Shown here: one piece after another, positions 10,888 to 22,240 of the stretch
How positions within the stretch are numbered: position 1 is the stretch's first letter
Layout: every line of letters starts with the position of its first letter
Assembly (NCBI GenBank): GCA_963920635.1
Contig: OY987299.1
Span: 127,841,373 to 127,905,372 of the forward strand
From: Pseudeuparius sepicola
Taxonomy: Eukaryota; Arthropoda; Insecta; Coleoptera; Anthribidae
Reading direction: 5' to 3'
DNA length: 64,000 bases
Position numbers and translations under genes: made by a program
Notes under the pieces: generated by a model
Database searches by the model: none
The model's input: the letters and a program-made list of their open reading frames with translations, nothing else
What the model was told of the DNA's origin: nothing

Positions 10888-12580
10888 TAGTGTTTCACAA
10901 GACTCTTGCAAATTTATTGTTCTTGTCTCGTCCTTGCTGCAAGAACAAGAAAAGACTCCTTTAAATTTCTTGTCTTGCCTCGCAAGACAAGACAATAAAT
11001 TATTCTGCAAGAGTCTTGCAAATTTGCAAGAAATCTTGCTAAAAGCAAGAAATCTTCCAAAAATCATTATCTGTAAATATAATTTCTGCAAAACTTTAAT
11101 AGGATAAATAATAAAATGAGTGACGACGATATTGAATAATACTGATTTTTGCAAAATGAGCATAAATATAAACGGTTATTCAAGAATAACTGTCTCTATA
11201 GTATCTAGTAAATATATATATGTATTATTTACAATATTCCTGGAAATTAATATTTCTTTTATTTTTTTAACTACTGCAGTTAACTGAAGTGGATTAATTT
11301 ATTTTTTATAAGTTTGATTTAACTATATTTTGCTAAAATACTTAAACAACCAAAGGAGTCTATTGGACTTCCTAATTTCCTAATGCATTGTTTCGCTTCG
11401 TATTATTGTGGCATAATGTAGATCGGGTTATTTTAGTAGGGTGGGTTACGAGATTTTTGTCCACTTTCACATACAAATATCGAAATCCACGGACATTAAA
11501 ATAACTTTAACAGAAAGGAAAGTCTTCGACTTAGAGGCATTTCGAATGGAAAATCATGAAAACATTAAAACAAAATTATTATTATTATTAAAATAAATTA
11601 AAAAAAATAAATAAATACAAATAATATCAAAAAAATCTGCGTCAATAATTAAATGTACCTATTATTGATACTAATTACTTAGTTTTTTTTTAACAAGATG
11701 TTAGGCACCCTTCTAAAGTAATAGCGACAAACACGCGTAATATAGTGCGTAATAGCACCTTTTTAAGTTTTTATGATAATCAAAAGAAGGAAACTGTTTC
11801 AGAACTGGGTAGGTATATTTAATTAATCCGATGAAGACAATATTCTAATACATATACCTATGTTTTGTTTTTCATTTGTATTCTACAAAATAATGGCTTA
11901 AAAAATATTGCTCAGGCAGTCATCAAATTTTAAGATCAAGAAAATATTAAATTTTTGGAATAAGATAAGAAAAATCGCCTTTCCATACCTACTAAATATT
12001 TGAGTTATCTAACTACCTTAAATTAAAAATATTCCATCAAAATCCAATTAACATTTTTGCCTGTTCCAATCATCATTTCAGTATGTATGATTTGTTTTGT
12101 GTTTATCAATGAATGATTTAAAATATCTGAGTACAGACCTACACTATCCCTTCACTAAATTCTAAATACGGCCCTGCCTTCTAAACAGAGAACATGGCGA
12201 CCACCGGCTGCCAAACATCAAAGGCGCCGTCGTCGAGTTTATGTTCTCCCCTTCCTTGTTCTCTGGCACTGTGGACCCCGCGCCCGGCCGCGCCGCGGCT
12301 CTGCCTGCAGTGCTGCGTCAACTTGTCTCGACAAGCTTTACACGTAATAAATAATGCAAGAGTCTTGCTAACAAGGGTCTTGGTAGCAAGAGTCTTGCGA
12401 TGACGTCACCAAACAAAAAATTCAAGAACAAGAAATTGCAAGAAATCTTGCTTGCAAGATAAGATTTTTTCCAGCAAGAGTCGTGCAAGACAAGAATGAT
12501 GTTAATTTCTTGTCTTGCTTTGCAGGACAAGACAAGAATGGGCCTTACAAGACAAGAAATCTTGTCTTGTGAAACACTAT
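10888..12580. mobile_element. Non-autonomous hAT-like element with 8-bp target duplication
   Basis: AGGTCAAC flanks both sides (10880-10887 and 12581-12588), an 8-bp duplication typical of hAT elements. Inside it the ends are TAGTGTTTCACAAGA and its reverse complement, of the TAGNG hAT type; one extra T sits before the right duplication. Both subterminal regions (about 10900-11070 and 12350-12570) are packed with CAAGAC, CTTGC and TCTTG words in both orientations, as expected of transposase-binding arrays. The interior has no transposase. It holds AT-rich sequence and a GC-rich block at about 12190-12330 with a different composition, perhaps captured DNA. Confidence 0.75.
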
Positions 12581-12588
12581 AGGTCAAC

Positions 12589-13047
12589 TCAACCCTGATT
12601 GTTCAGTCTCTAGGTATGCATTAAAAAAAGCACAAGCATTTAACGGCAAATACCAATAAACGTACATTTAATTTAACATGTTTTTCTTCACAATTAAAGC
12701 CGAGGAAGTCGAAACCTAACAAGTAATTTGGGAAACCTCGCCGCTTTATATAAATTTCGAGTTGAATAATTACTTTGGGAAATTGTTGCTTATTTTAATC
12801 TGCTTATCTCTGGCGAGATCTCCAATTTCGAAGTTGGGGTTAGGAAATTCCAGGTACTAATACAGAGGGATTTTCCTTCGGCGCGTGTGTTTAAAAACAC
12901 TATAATAGTTCTATAGTTCTAAATGTTAGGTTTCAATTTTGTTTTGAGTTAGATATGGGGTATCAATAGAAGATTAGTGACATATGATGGAGTTATACCT
13001 ACATAAACAGGTAAAGTACTTTATGCAGTTTACATACAAGGCGTAAC
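12589..13047. other. No recognisable gene
   Basis: AT-rich, no ORF with a known domain and no clear repeat structure. Confidence 0.3.
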
Positions 13048-14250
13048 CAGCGTCCAGAGACATACCTACTAATAAGTCCGGGCACTCGGCCTTGTGTAAA
13101 CAAACGTTTCCCTCTTGCCCTCTCCCGCTCCATCGGCCCGCCGTCATCGGAGTACGGCGATCGATATCTTATATAATAAGAAAATAACACAGTGTAGCTG
13201 AGAGCGGTTCGTTCGCATTCTACCGGGTGCGCGCAAAATATTACCGACCGACCGTGACTGTGTTGTAGCGTCGATGGAATTCAATCAACGGTTGTAGTGA
13301 TGCCTGCAGTGCGGATGGCCGTAAAACCAGTTCAAAAGGGACAGCCGAGGGGACAGGTACCTACAGGTACCTACCTACAAAAATTAAGACATTTTTATGT
13401 GACAATTGAATACCTACTTAGGTATTAATTGAAGAATAATATAGATATAAAATTAAAATATTGAAAATTTGAAGGTGCCAGCAATGCAAGAATGCCTTAG
13501 GGTACATCAGAGAATATAAGTTTGCGAATATTCCACCTGAAGAGGCATATAAACCTATAAGAATATGCAAGGCACATTTTGATGATCAGTCATTCACTTC
13601 GTCCGGAAAACGTTTAGTAAAAACTGCTGTCCCCTCGGCTGTCCCATTAAGATTATTGTCAGAAGCTTATGGTAAGACGCATGCTTGCGTAGGTACGTAT
13701 GCGTAATATTTTGTTCTGTATTGTTTATGTCACTTTAACTATCAAAATATTTACTACAGGATGAAAAAGTAGATATGATTAGTTTAACTCTTTGTCGTTA
13801 AATATTTATTTGTTATTTATATGTTTTTGTCTGCACTATGTTTTGTTAGGCTTTATTAAAAATGAACGTAAAACATAAAAAATTGCATTTTTATTTATGT
13901 TCCAACCAAAGTCTACAGATATACCTACTAATTATGTAGATTCTGGTAATAGCTACCGTGTATTTTAATTTAACTGTATCTACCAAAAACTAACGGTACA
14001 CTTACCACACCAATAATGTTGTACCAGTCTGCAAATAGGTATACTAATATTTGTAGACTTTGCTAAATAATGGAAAGTCAATATGAACCTGCCCCCGTAT
14101 AACTAGCTTGACGGCGATTTCGTTAGTCGACCCTCGTAAATGCGAAGTGTGCCAGCGCGACACTGATTTACGACCGGTTGCAAAAAATTATTGTCTTTTC
14201 CCAGAGAACAAAGAAGTGAGCCGACTTATAGTATACTCTCTAGACTTTGG
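13048..14250 (+). mobile_element. THAP-domain unit, copy 2
   Basis: A second copy of the unit at 5239-7705, uninterrupted and about 1.2 kb. The promoter-like block, exon 2, the following intron and the CpG-rich 3' block (TGACGGCGATTTCGTTAGTC near 14110) are all recognisable. It diverges by substitutions and small indels, so the duplication is old relative to the mariner copies. The tract at 14030-14045 shows the empty site of the foldback inserted in copy 1. Confidence 0.65.
13299..13671 (+). pseudogene. THAP zinc-finger exons, copy 2 (exon 1 broken)
   Basis: The region matching exon 1 is rearranged. After the start codon the bases that encode the first zinc ligands are deleted and the frame is lost, so the CSADGC segment is not made. 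Exon 2 (13475-13671) is open and encodes a segment ending EYKFANIPPEEAYKP, then RICKAHFDDQSF and KTAVPSAVP, retaining the second half of the C2CH finger and the AVPS box. The AG acceptor and GT donor are conserved. Copies 1 and 2 are damaged at different places, so neither is expected to give a THAP protein. Confidence 0.7.
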
Positions 14251-15407
14251 CGTAACCATAGAGGAATTTTCTTTTGTCAACCAATATGTTACCTTTTTGG
14301 ATCGAGTCTGAGAAATCTCCAGATACCTATATAATGCGGACGCAGTGTTTCAGAAGGAGACCTTCGGTCCATGTTTACAAAACATCGTGGACGATTTCCT
14401 CCAAAGTTTCGAACAGCGTTTGACTTCCGTCCCAAATTTATTACCCAACACTAAGACAGTTATTACCCGAAACGTATTTATCTTGAGGAAAATCTCCTCC
14501 CGGCATGACTCTAAGCCCCCGAAAGCAGAAACCTCGCAAAACAATAAGGCAATCCCTTGTCTGATATTTAATTTCGACTTGAATAATTACTTTCGGAAAT
14601 CATTATTTATTTTAATCTGCTTATCAATCCCCCTTTGGGGTATTTCCAATTTTAGCGCTCGTGGCAACTTGTATACAGACTCTGAATTTCAGGTAAGTTA
14701 GTAAGCCGGTAGAAGTTGAAGAACATCTACAAGTTTTATTTGGATTTCTAGAATTTTAGTTTTGCTTATTGGCTGCTTTCGATGGGGGTATATATGTGTC
14801 ACGTTTCGGCAACTGCAGACCTTACTTTTTTCTATCCTGTACTAGATTTGTCTACGGTTTGAAACCGTAGTCTGGAGTGGTCTGGAGTGGCTATTCGCTC
14901 GTGCCTCTTCCTATTACCCTGGTTGTAATGTTTTATTGCTCTCAAATTGTAGCAACGTGGCATTTACACCTTTCACGTTTCTACTTATTGGATTTCTCAT
15001 TATGGGTATATATTCAGACAATAAAAGTAGTTCCAAGCCCGATTTCTACCAATGACCTAAGTAACAATATTCTTGATAGGGAGTACATAGGTACTCTTTA
15101 TTCGACAACATTGCAAGACGCGTAAAGCGTAAAGCAACAACCTATCACTTCGTCGCCGTCGGCGTATTTCCCCAACCTACTTCCAGTCGCTAACATCCCT
15201 TGATACGGATCTCAAGGTATGTGAAAAGGGCGAAGGAAGACGTTAGCATAACCCTAAAAGTATACCGGGAGCCAGGCTTTCACTAATCTCCGTTCCGGAT
15301 CCCTCCACTTTAATAAGGCCACGTTTTACCATCCTTGGAATAAGCGATACTTACATACATTTTGTATTGCATGCTTCTAAAGTTATAGGTTAACATTTAA
15401 TTTTTTT
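14251..15407. other. No recognisable gene
   Basis: Contains an open stretch of 118 codons (14345-14701) of unremarkable composition and no known motif. I do not call it a gene. No repeat ends were seen. Confidence 0.35.
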
Positions 15408-15691
15408 CATTGAATTTTAATTGGGTTTTTCTGGTTAAAAGACAACTTTCTCAAGTTGCCTGGAAAATTAATAAATTCTTAACAGTAAATGAACTAAACT
15501 TTGGACTTGTAACTCAAAAAATATCTTCAAAAAATTTGATTCCTGAGCTTTCGGAGAATAAATCTTCCTCCTTTCTCAAAGATCATGTCATGTCACAGTG
15601 AAATGACAGATTAATAAATTTCAGGTTAAAATGTCATGACAATAGAAACAATAGCCTAGCCACCTGTCTGATATTGTACCCTGTGTTCTAC

Positions 15692-16192
15692 CTAATTATT
15701 TATACTAACTTCTCTTTGAATAAGTGGCAATAATATTTTACTGAATTCCACTGAACATTCAGCAACACAGTTGTCTGTATTTCCTAGAATATATGCTGAC
15801 TCTTTAATTTTTCGTTTATTTCCTACTTCTTCTTTGAGAATTGGTTTGGAACTATCCCATAAAATCCTATGATTGTTAATAAAAGAGTGTTCACATATTT
15901 TCGACTTCGAAATTTGATTTTGCCTGATATAATAATTATTATGTTCTTTTAAACGAACGTTAAATGGCCTACAAGTCTCCCCAACATAGAACTTTCCACA
16001 TTCGCAAGGACTTTTATAAATGAAATTTTTTGAACTTTGTAACTCATTAAATGGTTTCGTTTTAACTAGCATCGATCTTAATGTATTTTTGGTTTTAAAT
16101 ACTGTTCTGACATTAAAACGATTGCCTATGCGTTTTAGCTTATCTGGTAGTCCAGGAATATGATTAATAATTAAATTTACCGGTCGGTTCAC
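15692..16192 (-). pseudogene. Penelope-like GIY-YIG endonuclease domain
   Basis: The reading frame carries PGLPDKLKRIGNRFNVRTVF and LRSMLVKTKP, the linker typical of Penelope-like ORFs. It continues into FIYKSPCECGKFYVGETCRP and VRLKEHNNYY. The IYKSPC...FYVGET segment is the GIY-YIG box with the CxC cluster seen in this family, R and KEH follow in the usual places, and a conserved H lies in ICEHSFINNHRI. The domain nicks target DNA to prime reverse transcription. The open frame begins at a GTG, which I do not take as a true start. The upstream part lies in another frame, so the protein is broken. The stop near 15692 fits the natural C-terminus. Confidence 0.85.
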
Positions 16193-16197
16193 CAGAT

Positions 16198-16420
16198 TTA
16201 TTTTTCTAATTCTATTAGCATATTGTTATTTTGTTGGCGATCCTGAAAAACTTGCTCAATAAATTCAGTAGGATAACTATTCTTCTCAAGGACATGTTTT
16301 ATATGTTTAATTTCCTCCTCAAATTTTGTGTGATTAGAACAAATCTCTTTAGCCTTGTCATACAAACTTTTAATTAGTTCATTTACTGTTAAGAATTTAT
16401 TAATTTTCCAGGCAACTTGA
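16198..16420 (-). pseudogene. Penelope-like reverse transcriptase C-terminal linker
   Basis: The minus strand reads LTVNELIKSLYDKAKEICSN and then EEEIKHIKHVLEKNSYPTEF before a stop at 16198-16200. This is the helical segment between the reverse-transcriptase core and the GIY-YIG domain in Penelope-like elements. It is separated from the endonuclease frame by a frameshift and stop. The catalytic core is absent because the copy is 5'-truncated at the inverted terminal repeat. Confidence 0.7.
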
Positions 16421-16520
16421 AAAAGTTGTCTTTTAACCAGTTTGGTGGCGAAAAACCCAATTAAAATTCAATGGATCTGTTTACGCCGCACAAATAAATT
16501 TTAGAAAATATTTAATTTTT

Positions 16521-17200
16521 TTGTTTTGGTCTTTTTTTATGCAGGAAGCGGTCTTATTATACTTCACAGAAAATCCGAGACATTCTATTAAAGATGCATC
16601 GAGATATTTGCAAATATCATGGAGCTCAGTCCAGACAGTGTTGAAAATGCACAAGTTTAGACCACATATTGTTCTCGCCCAGTTCAAAAACTGTATGAAA
16701 ATTATAATTACAGAAGGCGAGAATAGGAGAATATTGCCGTTTATTGTTGGGAAAATGATCAGTTTATAGGTGCGTATTTTTATTTTTTGTAAATTATCAC
16801 TATACAGATTACATTATATCTACTACTATTAACTACTACTATAGACATTACTATTCTATTATTATACTCCTATATACGGTTACTACTATTGGTCCAGTAT
16901 TTTTTGAAGGTGGTTTAACTGGACTAAAATATTTACAGCTCAAATTTCTGATCTATTGAATCAAATTAATGAGCCTAATATCGTTTGGCAACAAAACGGT
17001 GCTCGAGCACACAAATCAAATGCTGTCAAGAGGCATTTTAGATGACACTTTTGTAGAGTGGATTGGTTCAAATTTCTTTCTTTGCGCACTTTGAAGGACC
17101 GGGTATATGCGGAGGGGTCAAATAATATCGACCAAGTTAAAGAAAAATATCTCAGGAGATCACAAAGATGAACGAGGCATCGTGGCTAACTACAAGAGGA
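16521..17200 (+). pseudogene. Decayed mariner-like transposase
   Basis: 16540-16650 encodes YFTENPRHSIKDASRYLQIS and VLKMHKFRPH, matching the second helix-turn-helix of the intact transposase at 26036-27112 (YFSDNPRNSVRTASLDLHIP). From about 16905, PVFFEGGLTGL matches its PFFFEGNL strand. After a frameshift, LLNQINEPNIVWQQNGARAH matches the second catalytic block, where QQDGAPxH is usual, so the acidic residue here is N. LKDRVYAEGSNNIDQVKEK matches the segment after the third catalytic block, which is itself deleted. The first catalytic block is also missing. This is a clear relic of a family related to, but distinct from, the intact copies. Confidence 0.75.
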
Positions 17201-17337
17201 GTTTGGTAAGAAGATATCATGCTCTCTGCGTTGCACAAAATAAATATGCCTTTTATTAAGACTAAAATGACAGAAAAAATAAAATATAACATACAGAAAA
17301 TTTCCACAGCAGTATTGACTTTGTTGAATTTTCAATA

Positions 17338-19665
17338 CAGGGTGATTTATTCATAACTACATTAATTTTAACAGTGGGTAGGGAAAAATGCTATGAATGC
17401 GAAATCGCAATTAAAAAAATTCCAACTTTTTTTTAAAGCCGGAATTATTTTTTTTCTAAACCGCATTTTTACCTATTTGGCCCTCTATTTACGGCTGCCA
17501 CTGGATTGCTTTCAGGGCGCATGAGGCATCGGACGACGCTTGCCGTTGCGCGCGTCAACATTGTTGCCAGATATACGTAACTTTCGTAAATTTAAAGGAA
17601 TGTTTTCAGTACATAATTATTTGTATTGTAGGCGAATGTTCCGCCAAATGCTTGCGGAAATTATGGACAAATGTTAACGCTTACCTCTTGTAACGGTTAG
17701 TTTTGCCCTGAGACACCTTAAGGCGAGCCTTAAGGGATAAATGCCAACGAGAAAAATAAATGAAACGACTGCTTACGTGACCTTTTGATTTTTGGATGCT
17801 TTATTAAGTAGGTACCTATTCAACTAGGGGGCTTACATGATTTCGTGGACCTCGACACCACTGAAGACGATTTTTTCTCGACAAAATGAACTTCACTCAC
17901 TTTCGCTTGGGGCACTAATATTTCCGCTCACTAGTTCACTGATAATCCTTTTTACTACACCAAGACGCTCCTAGAGTAAGTAGTTGTGTTCTGTGATTGT
18001 TCTGCTTCCTCTGAAATAAGAACGTCAAAATTAGCCAACATCTCTGGGATACAGTTGCTTAAAATTACCTTACTTTCCGCTTAAGTTGGTTACCATCACC
18101 AACGATACACTTCTAATTCCTTTATTTCTCGTTATGTTTGCTTTTCATTGTTACTAGGGATCCATATTTGCAATAGAATCGTTTCCGTGGGGGTGGTCCT
18201 CCTCTGTGACATTGGTTCAGTCGTAAGTACTTGAATCTTTTTAATTTCCACCTTTCGATCTTTACAGCTTTTTCTAGTTTCTTTTCCTGCCGTTAGGTAT
18301 GTTACCGGGTATAGCCTGATGTGTAACCTACCGAGTCTTAGTATTATTTCTGGGCGAGTTAGGGATGATGGGTTGCTAAAAGTCCTTAGCTTTCTTGACT
18401 TCTGTTTGTCACAACCCTTGTCGTGCAGTCGTTAGTAGGAGTAGGAGGATGTGTGTAGCCCGAACTCCGCAAAAGGAGCTTGGCGATTGCCCGTGGCCGA
18501 GAATTTCCGGCACGCGGCGCATTGGTGTTTGCGGCATTGATCCTTGCCAAGTTTCTGCAGAGTGCACTGTGAATTTCCTTTCGTTTCTCGCACTCCGCCT
18601 CACTAATCGCACATGTGATGTTATTGTTTCCCGTATTTCACAGTGCACATTCTCCGTATTTTGGTTTGGATATTTTTAAAGGTTATGTCCCATGTCGCAT
18701 TCATTGACACTACTTCGTTCGTAGAAAGCATTCCCGTAATGAAACGTCGTTGTGGTTTCGTACTTAGTTTCGCTACCTGCCGATAGGTGGCGCGCTTCTA
18801 AATAGTTCCGCGGTAGCTTGACTGACATTCTGCAGGCATTCTCCATGAAGGATCATTATTATGTCTATCATTTCCGCATTTGTCTAGAGAACCGTTTTGG
18901 TAAAAAAGCAAAAATGTTGCACAAAGAGTACCGAATATACCTACAGAATGTAGGCAACTCTGGTTTCTGTAGTACGTGATGCCATCTATTAGAAAGGTTC
19001 GCTAGTTACCGTGTCATAAAGCGCGCTGTAGACTTTCGGTTTTGAACACACAGAGGGTGACTGAGAGCTCAACCACAGAAACCGGCAGCAGATCCTTGAC
19101 AATGACAAGTTTGACGTAATAAATAATAGTTGTGGAATGCGGATGGGACGCCTGCGTTGTTTTTAATAAAACATTTGTCTTAAATCTCAAAATCTAGCGA
19201 ATTTCGGAGACAGTTTCAGTCTTTTGAGGTTTCAGTATTTTCCACCCTCTGTAGACACTGAGTGCGTTTTGTGCGTGTGATTGTAAGGCCTTTTGTATTG
19301 TTATAGCGGGTGCTGTGAAAAGTGTAGTGATAAGGGTCTCTCGAGTTAGATGCTGAATACGCCAAGTCCAAGGTGTGCTAACACCCTGTTATTGGCATAT
19401 CAACTAGGTAAATAATTCATAAACTGAATATTTTTTCGTAATTAAATTATCAATAAATAATGGCAACGTCGCGGCCGGTGCCATGTGCTGCAGCATAACG
19501 TCGTAGCCACATGCGTTCAGGTGCGCCTCGTTACGCGGGATTTGGGATAAATTGCCCCATTATTTAAACATGCAGCAAAAAATTTTTTTTTTTTGCGTTT
19601 TCGGTATATATGTACCTCCCTGATGACGTGGTTAAAATTAATGTATTTATGAATAAATCACCCTG
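17338..19665. mobile_element. TA-flanked element with short TIRs and 2.3 kb cargo
   Basis: The ends pair as CAGGGTGATTTATTCATAAC and TTATGAATAAATCACCCTG, extending with one or two mismatches through TACATTAATTTTAAC (about 40 bases), with TA on each side. The interior has no transposase. It includes moderately GC-rich stretches and one region (18395-18680) open on both strands without a recognisable domain. It has the size and ends of a non-autonomous mariner-type element that carries unrelated DNA, or else of two adjacent elements. Confidence 0.65.
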
Positions 19666-19667
19666 TA

Positions 19668-22240
19668 TATTAATGTATGTAATAGGGTATTTAACCGTTT
19701 TTCAAATTTTATTTTGTTGAAAGCCTGTATTGATGCAGACTACACTAGTAAAATTCTAAACTAAAAATTTTACCTCATTTGGGAGAAAATTGAGTTCAAA
19801 ATTATTTCCGTTTTTAACGGTTTTCTTAATTTTGACGTCATAATAATTTTGAGCTATGTGAATAGGACCGCGAAGCCTTGAAGCTTTATTCGTTTATTGT
19901 ACGTTGCCAACTCGTGTGATTTTTCCTTGCTGGTCGAATATTTTGTTATTAGAATAGCACACTAGTATGGAAACTCAAATTTTCAACATAAAGTTGATTA
20001 TACAGTTCAAATTCTCTGACTGTTTTTAACTCTGGTTATTTGGTTCGGACTAGTTTGAGATTGCTTCCTAGAACAAACCTATTAATTGCAATAAATAATA
20101 ACAGCAGTTAACTTTATAAAAAAAACACTATATTCCGTATAAGATATAATATACTTTCTCAATGTTTGTTGAAGAATAGTCGGTCTTTGGAGTACAGGAT
20201 TTACTTCTGAATACAAGTCCGAAAGGGGATCTGGCAACGGTGCAGCAAACTAGTAACGATAACGGTGCCGTCCTATTCTAATCTTGATGTTTTGTGGGTA
20301 TCGAAACATAACCTAGCTTTCTAGCTTTGCGGTTTTCGCGAGATTGTTTCGCTTTGGCATCTCGCTTTAAAAATTGTGAGAGCATAAATAGGTATGTCAA
20401 TTTCCGGAAGATTGTCTGAACTTGCTTTAACAAAACCCACATTCACTACAGGAGGAGCCATTACTTTACTCTTTGTCAACTTCTTCGCTCTGAAACAGAA
20501 AGCAAATTAAACACTCTGTCTACTCTCATACCTAGGTATATAAATGCATCAGGTAGGTAGGTATTTCTTGGAATTTAAATAATTACCTATTTATATTCTT
20601 TAGGTACCTACCTACAATCAAATTGAGAAAGAGTGCTTACTAAATTATACTTTGCTCTCAAACACTTTTATCTGGGGATTGAACTACCTACTACCAATAT
20701 CAATTTTATGGTACCTATTCATTTTTCTTTGTAATTGAAACTATAGGGTTTAGGATTGTACCATGTACATAAGTTAAGATTTGCATTTGTAATTAATTAG
20801 ATTTTATTACACTATCTCTCTCAATTTCAAACACAAGCACAATAATTTTTAATTATATTATAAGAAAGGAGCAATGATAAAAATTTACATTGCCTACTTG
20901 CTTACCTTATTTTAATCCTTGATTTGTGAACACTTAGGTCAGGTATAAAAATGAATTAATACCTCATTTAGTCCTTTACTATTATGGCGACGCGATAAAC
21001 AATGGTTTTAATAAAATATAAAATTCAAAATCGTTTGGAACCCCTCAATAACTTTGATAAAATTACAAATTTTGAAATGTAAACAAAACTCCAGCTGATA
21101 TTATTTGACTAGTGACATATCAAATCACAAAATAATAAGATTAGGTCTCCAGTCCAAGTCCGTACCACATGATAAAAAAACGAATGAAAATGTTCGGCTC
21201 GTTATTATGACGTCAACACGCGGTCGGGTCCCGAACGCAAATTCAAATAAATTCAAATTTTATTTTGAAAATTCTAACTTCGTGGATACTTATTCGGGAA
21301 ATAAAAAATTGTTAAAGCTATCTTAGGACTTGATGAATCAAGTTATGTGCAATTTATTTGAAAATTTGATTAGAGGAAACTACTCTATTGCGGAAATACA
21401 AAAATTAATGTAAACTGACAAATCCCCATTTATAATATTCTCGTAATAACTGTTCTGAATTTTCCACAGCAATTTTGATTTTGTCTGAGACTAAATAATT
21501 CATCCGTTATCGTTAAAACCAGAAAAATGAGTAGATATCTAAAATCGGGAAATATACAGGGTATTCCATCTAAAAGGAATAAGTTTGGTCTATATCTCCG
21601 AAACGACATTAACTTGTTTTTCTGAATATACAACAACTGAAATCGAAAAACAATTATACAATTTTCATATGTATAATTTTTTTTTCTAAAATTAAAAACA
21701 AAAAAGTTAAGGGGGATAGAATGTTATATGAATAACCCTCTACAAACAAACTTTGTTATAGGATGGTGCTTCAAGAATATAAACTTGTTTCTATATCATT
21801 TTGTTCAAAATTTTTTGTATAGATAGTCGGCAGATGGAACCTTGTGACACCTTGTGAATAAACCATAGAGTTCGCTAAAACATTAGAATGAGGAAGGATA
21901 TTTTATCTGAATAATAAAAGTTTTCATAGAATTAGCGTAACCAATTCTCATAACACTCACTCCACTAGAACCGCCGTAATTTGCTTGCATGTAGAATGCA
22001 GAGGATTTACACAGCGATGTTGTTACTTGCAGGGCATGTTTCCGTATGCCGCATATACGTTTAAGGTAATCAGCTTACGCTAAGTTGTGCCTTTTGTCTC
22101 TCCGAAGCCTTTGCCGACGGAATTTGATGCGCCTACACCACAGATCAAAAGTCAAAGTTGTGTCCCCCTTAGTTTGGAGTCCTATTTTCAAGATAACGTA
22201 AACTCAAACATTTTTTTACAGATGCTATTATACAATATAT
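19668..22240. other. No recognisable gene
   Basis: AT-rich DNA. TAGGTACCTACC-type words cluster at 20530-20615. CAGGGTATTCCATCTAAAAG at 21557 resembles a mariner-type end with no clear partner; GAATAACCCTCT at 21731 is a weak candidate. Nothing codes for a known domain. Confidence 0.4.

Larger units (their letters stand above)
15408..16488 (-). mobile_element. Penelope-like element, truncated, with inverted terminal copy
   Basis: The minus strand encodes the end of a Penelope-like reverse transcriptase followed by a GIY-YIG domain. The outer ends are inverted: 15408-15505 (TTGAATTTTAATTGGG, then GACAACTTTCTCAAGTTGCC) mirrors 16380-16475. Penelope-like elements are known for terminal repeats in direct or inverted order and for 5' truncation, and this copy fits. 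The same terminal repeat appears at 27861-28616. The block at 15500-15600 extends the repeat as in that second copy. Confidence 0.8.

Noticed and set aside
10849..11163. 104- and 83-codon frames at the hAT left end
   Set aside because: Produced by the repeated CAAGAC/TCTTG words, which are stop-poor; rich in repetitive residues and not protein-like.
14345..14701. 118-codon frame after THAP copy 2
   Set aside because: No motif, no similar frame in the other THAP copy, and no splice-site context I trust.
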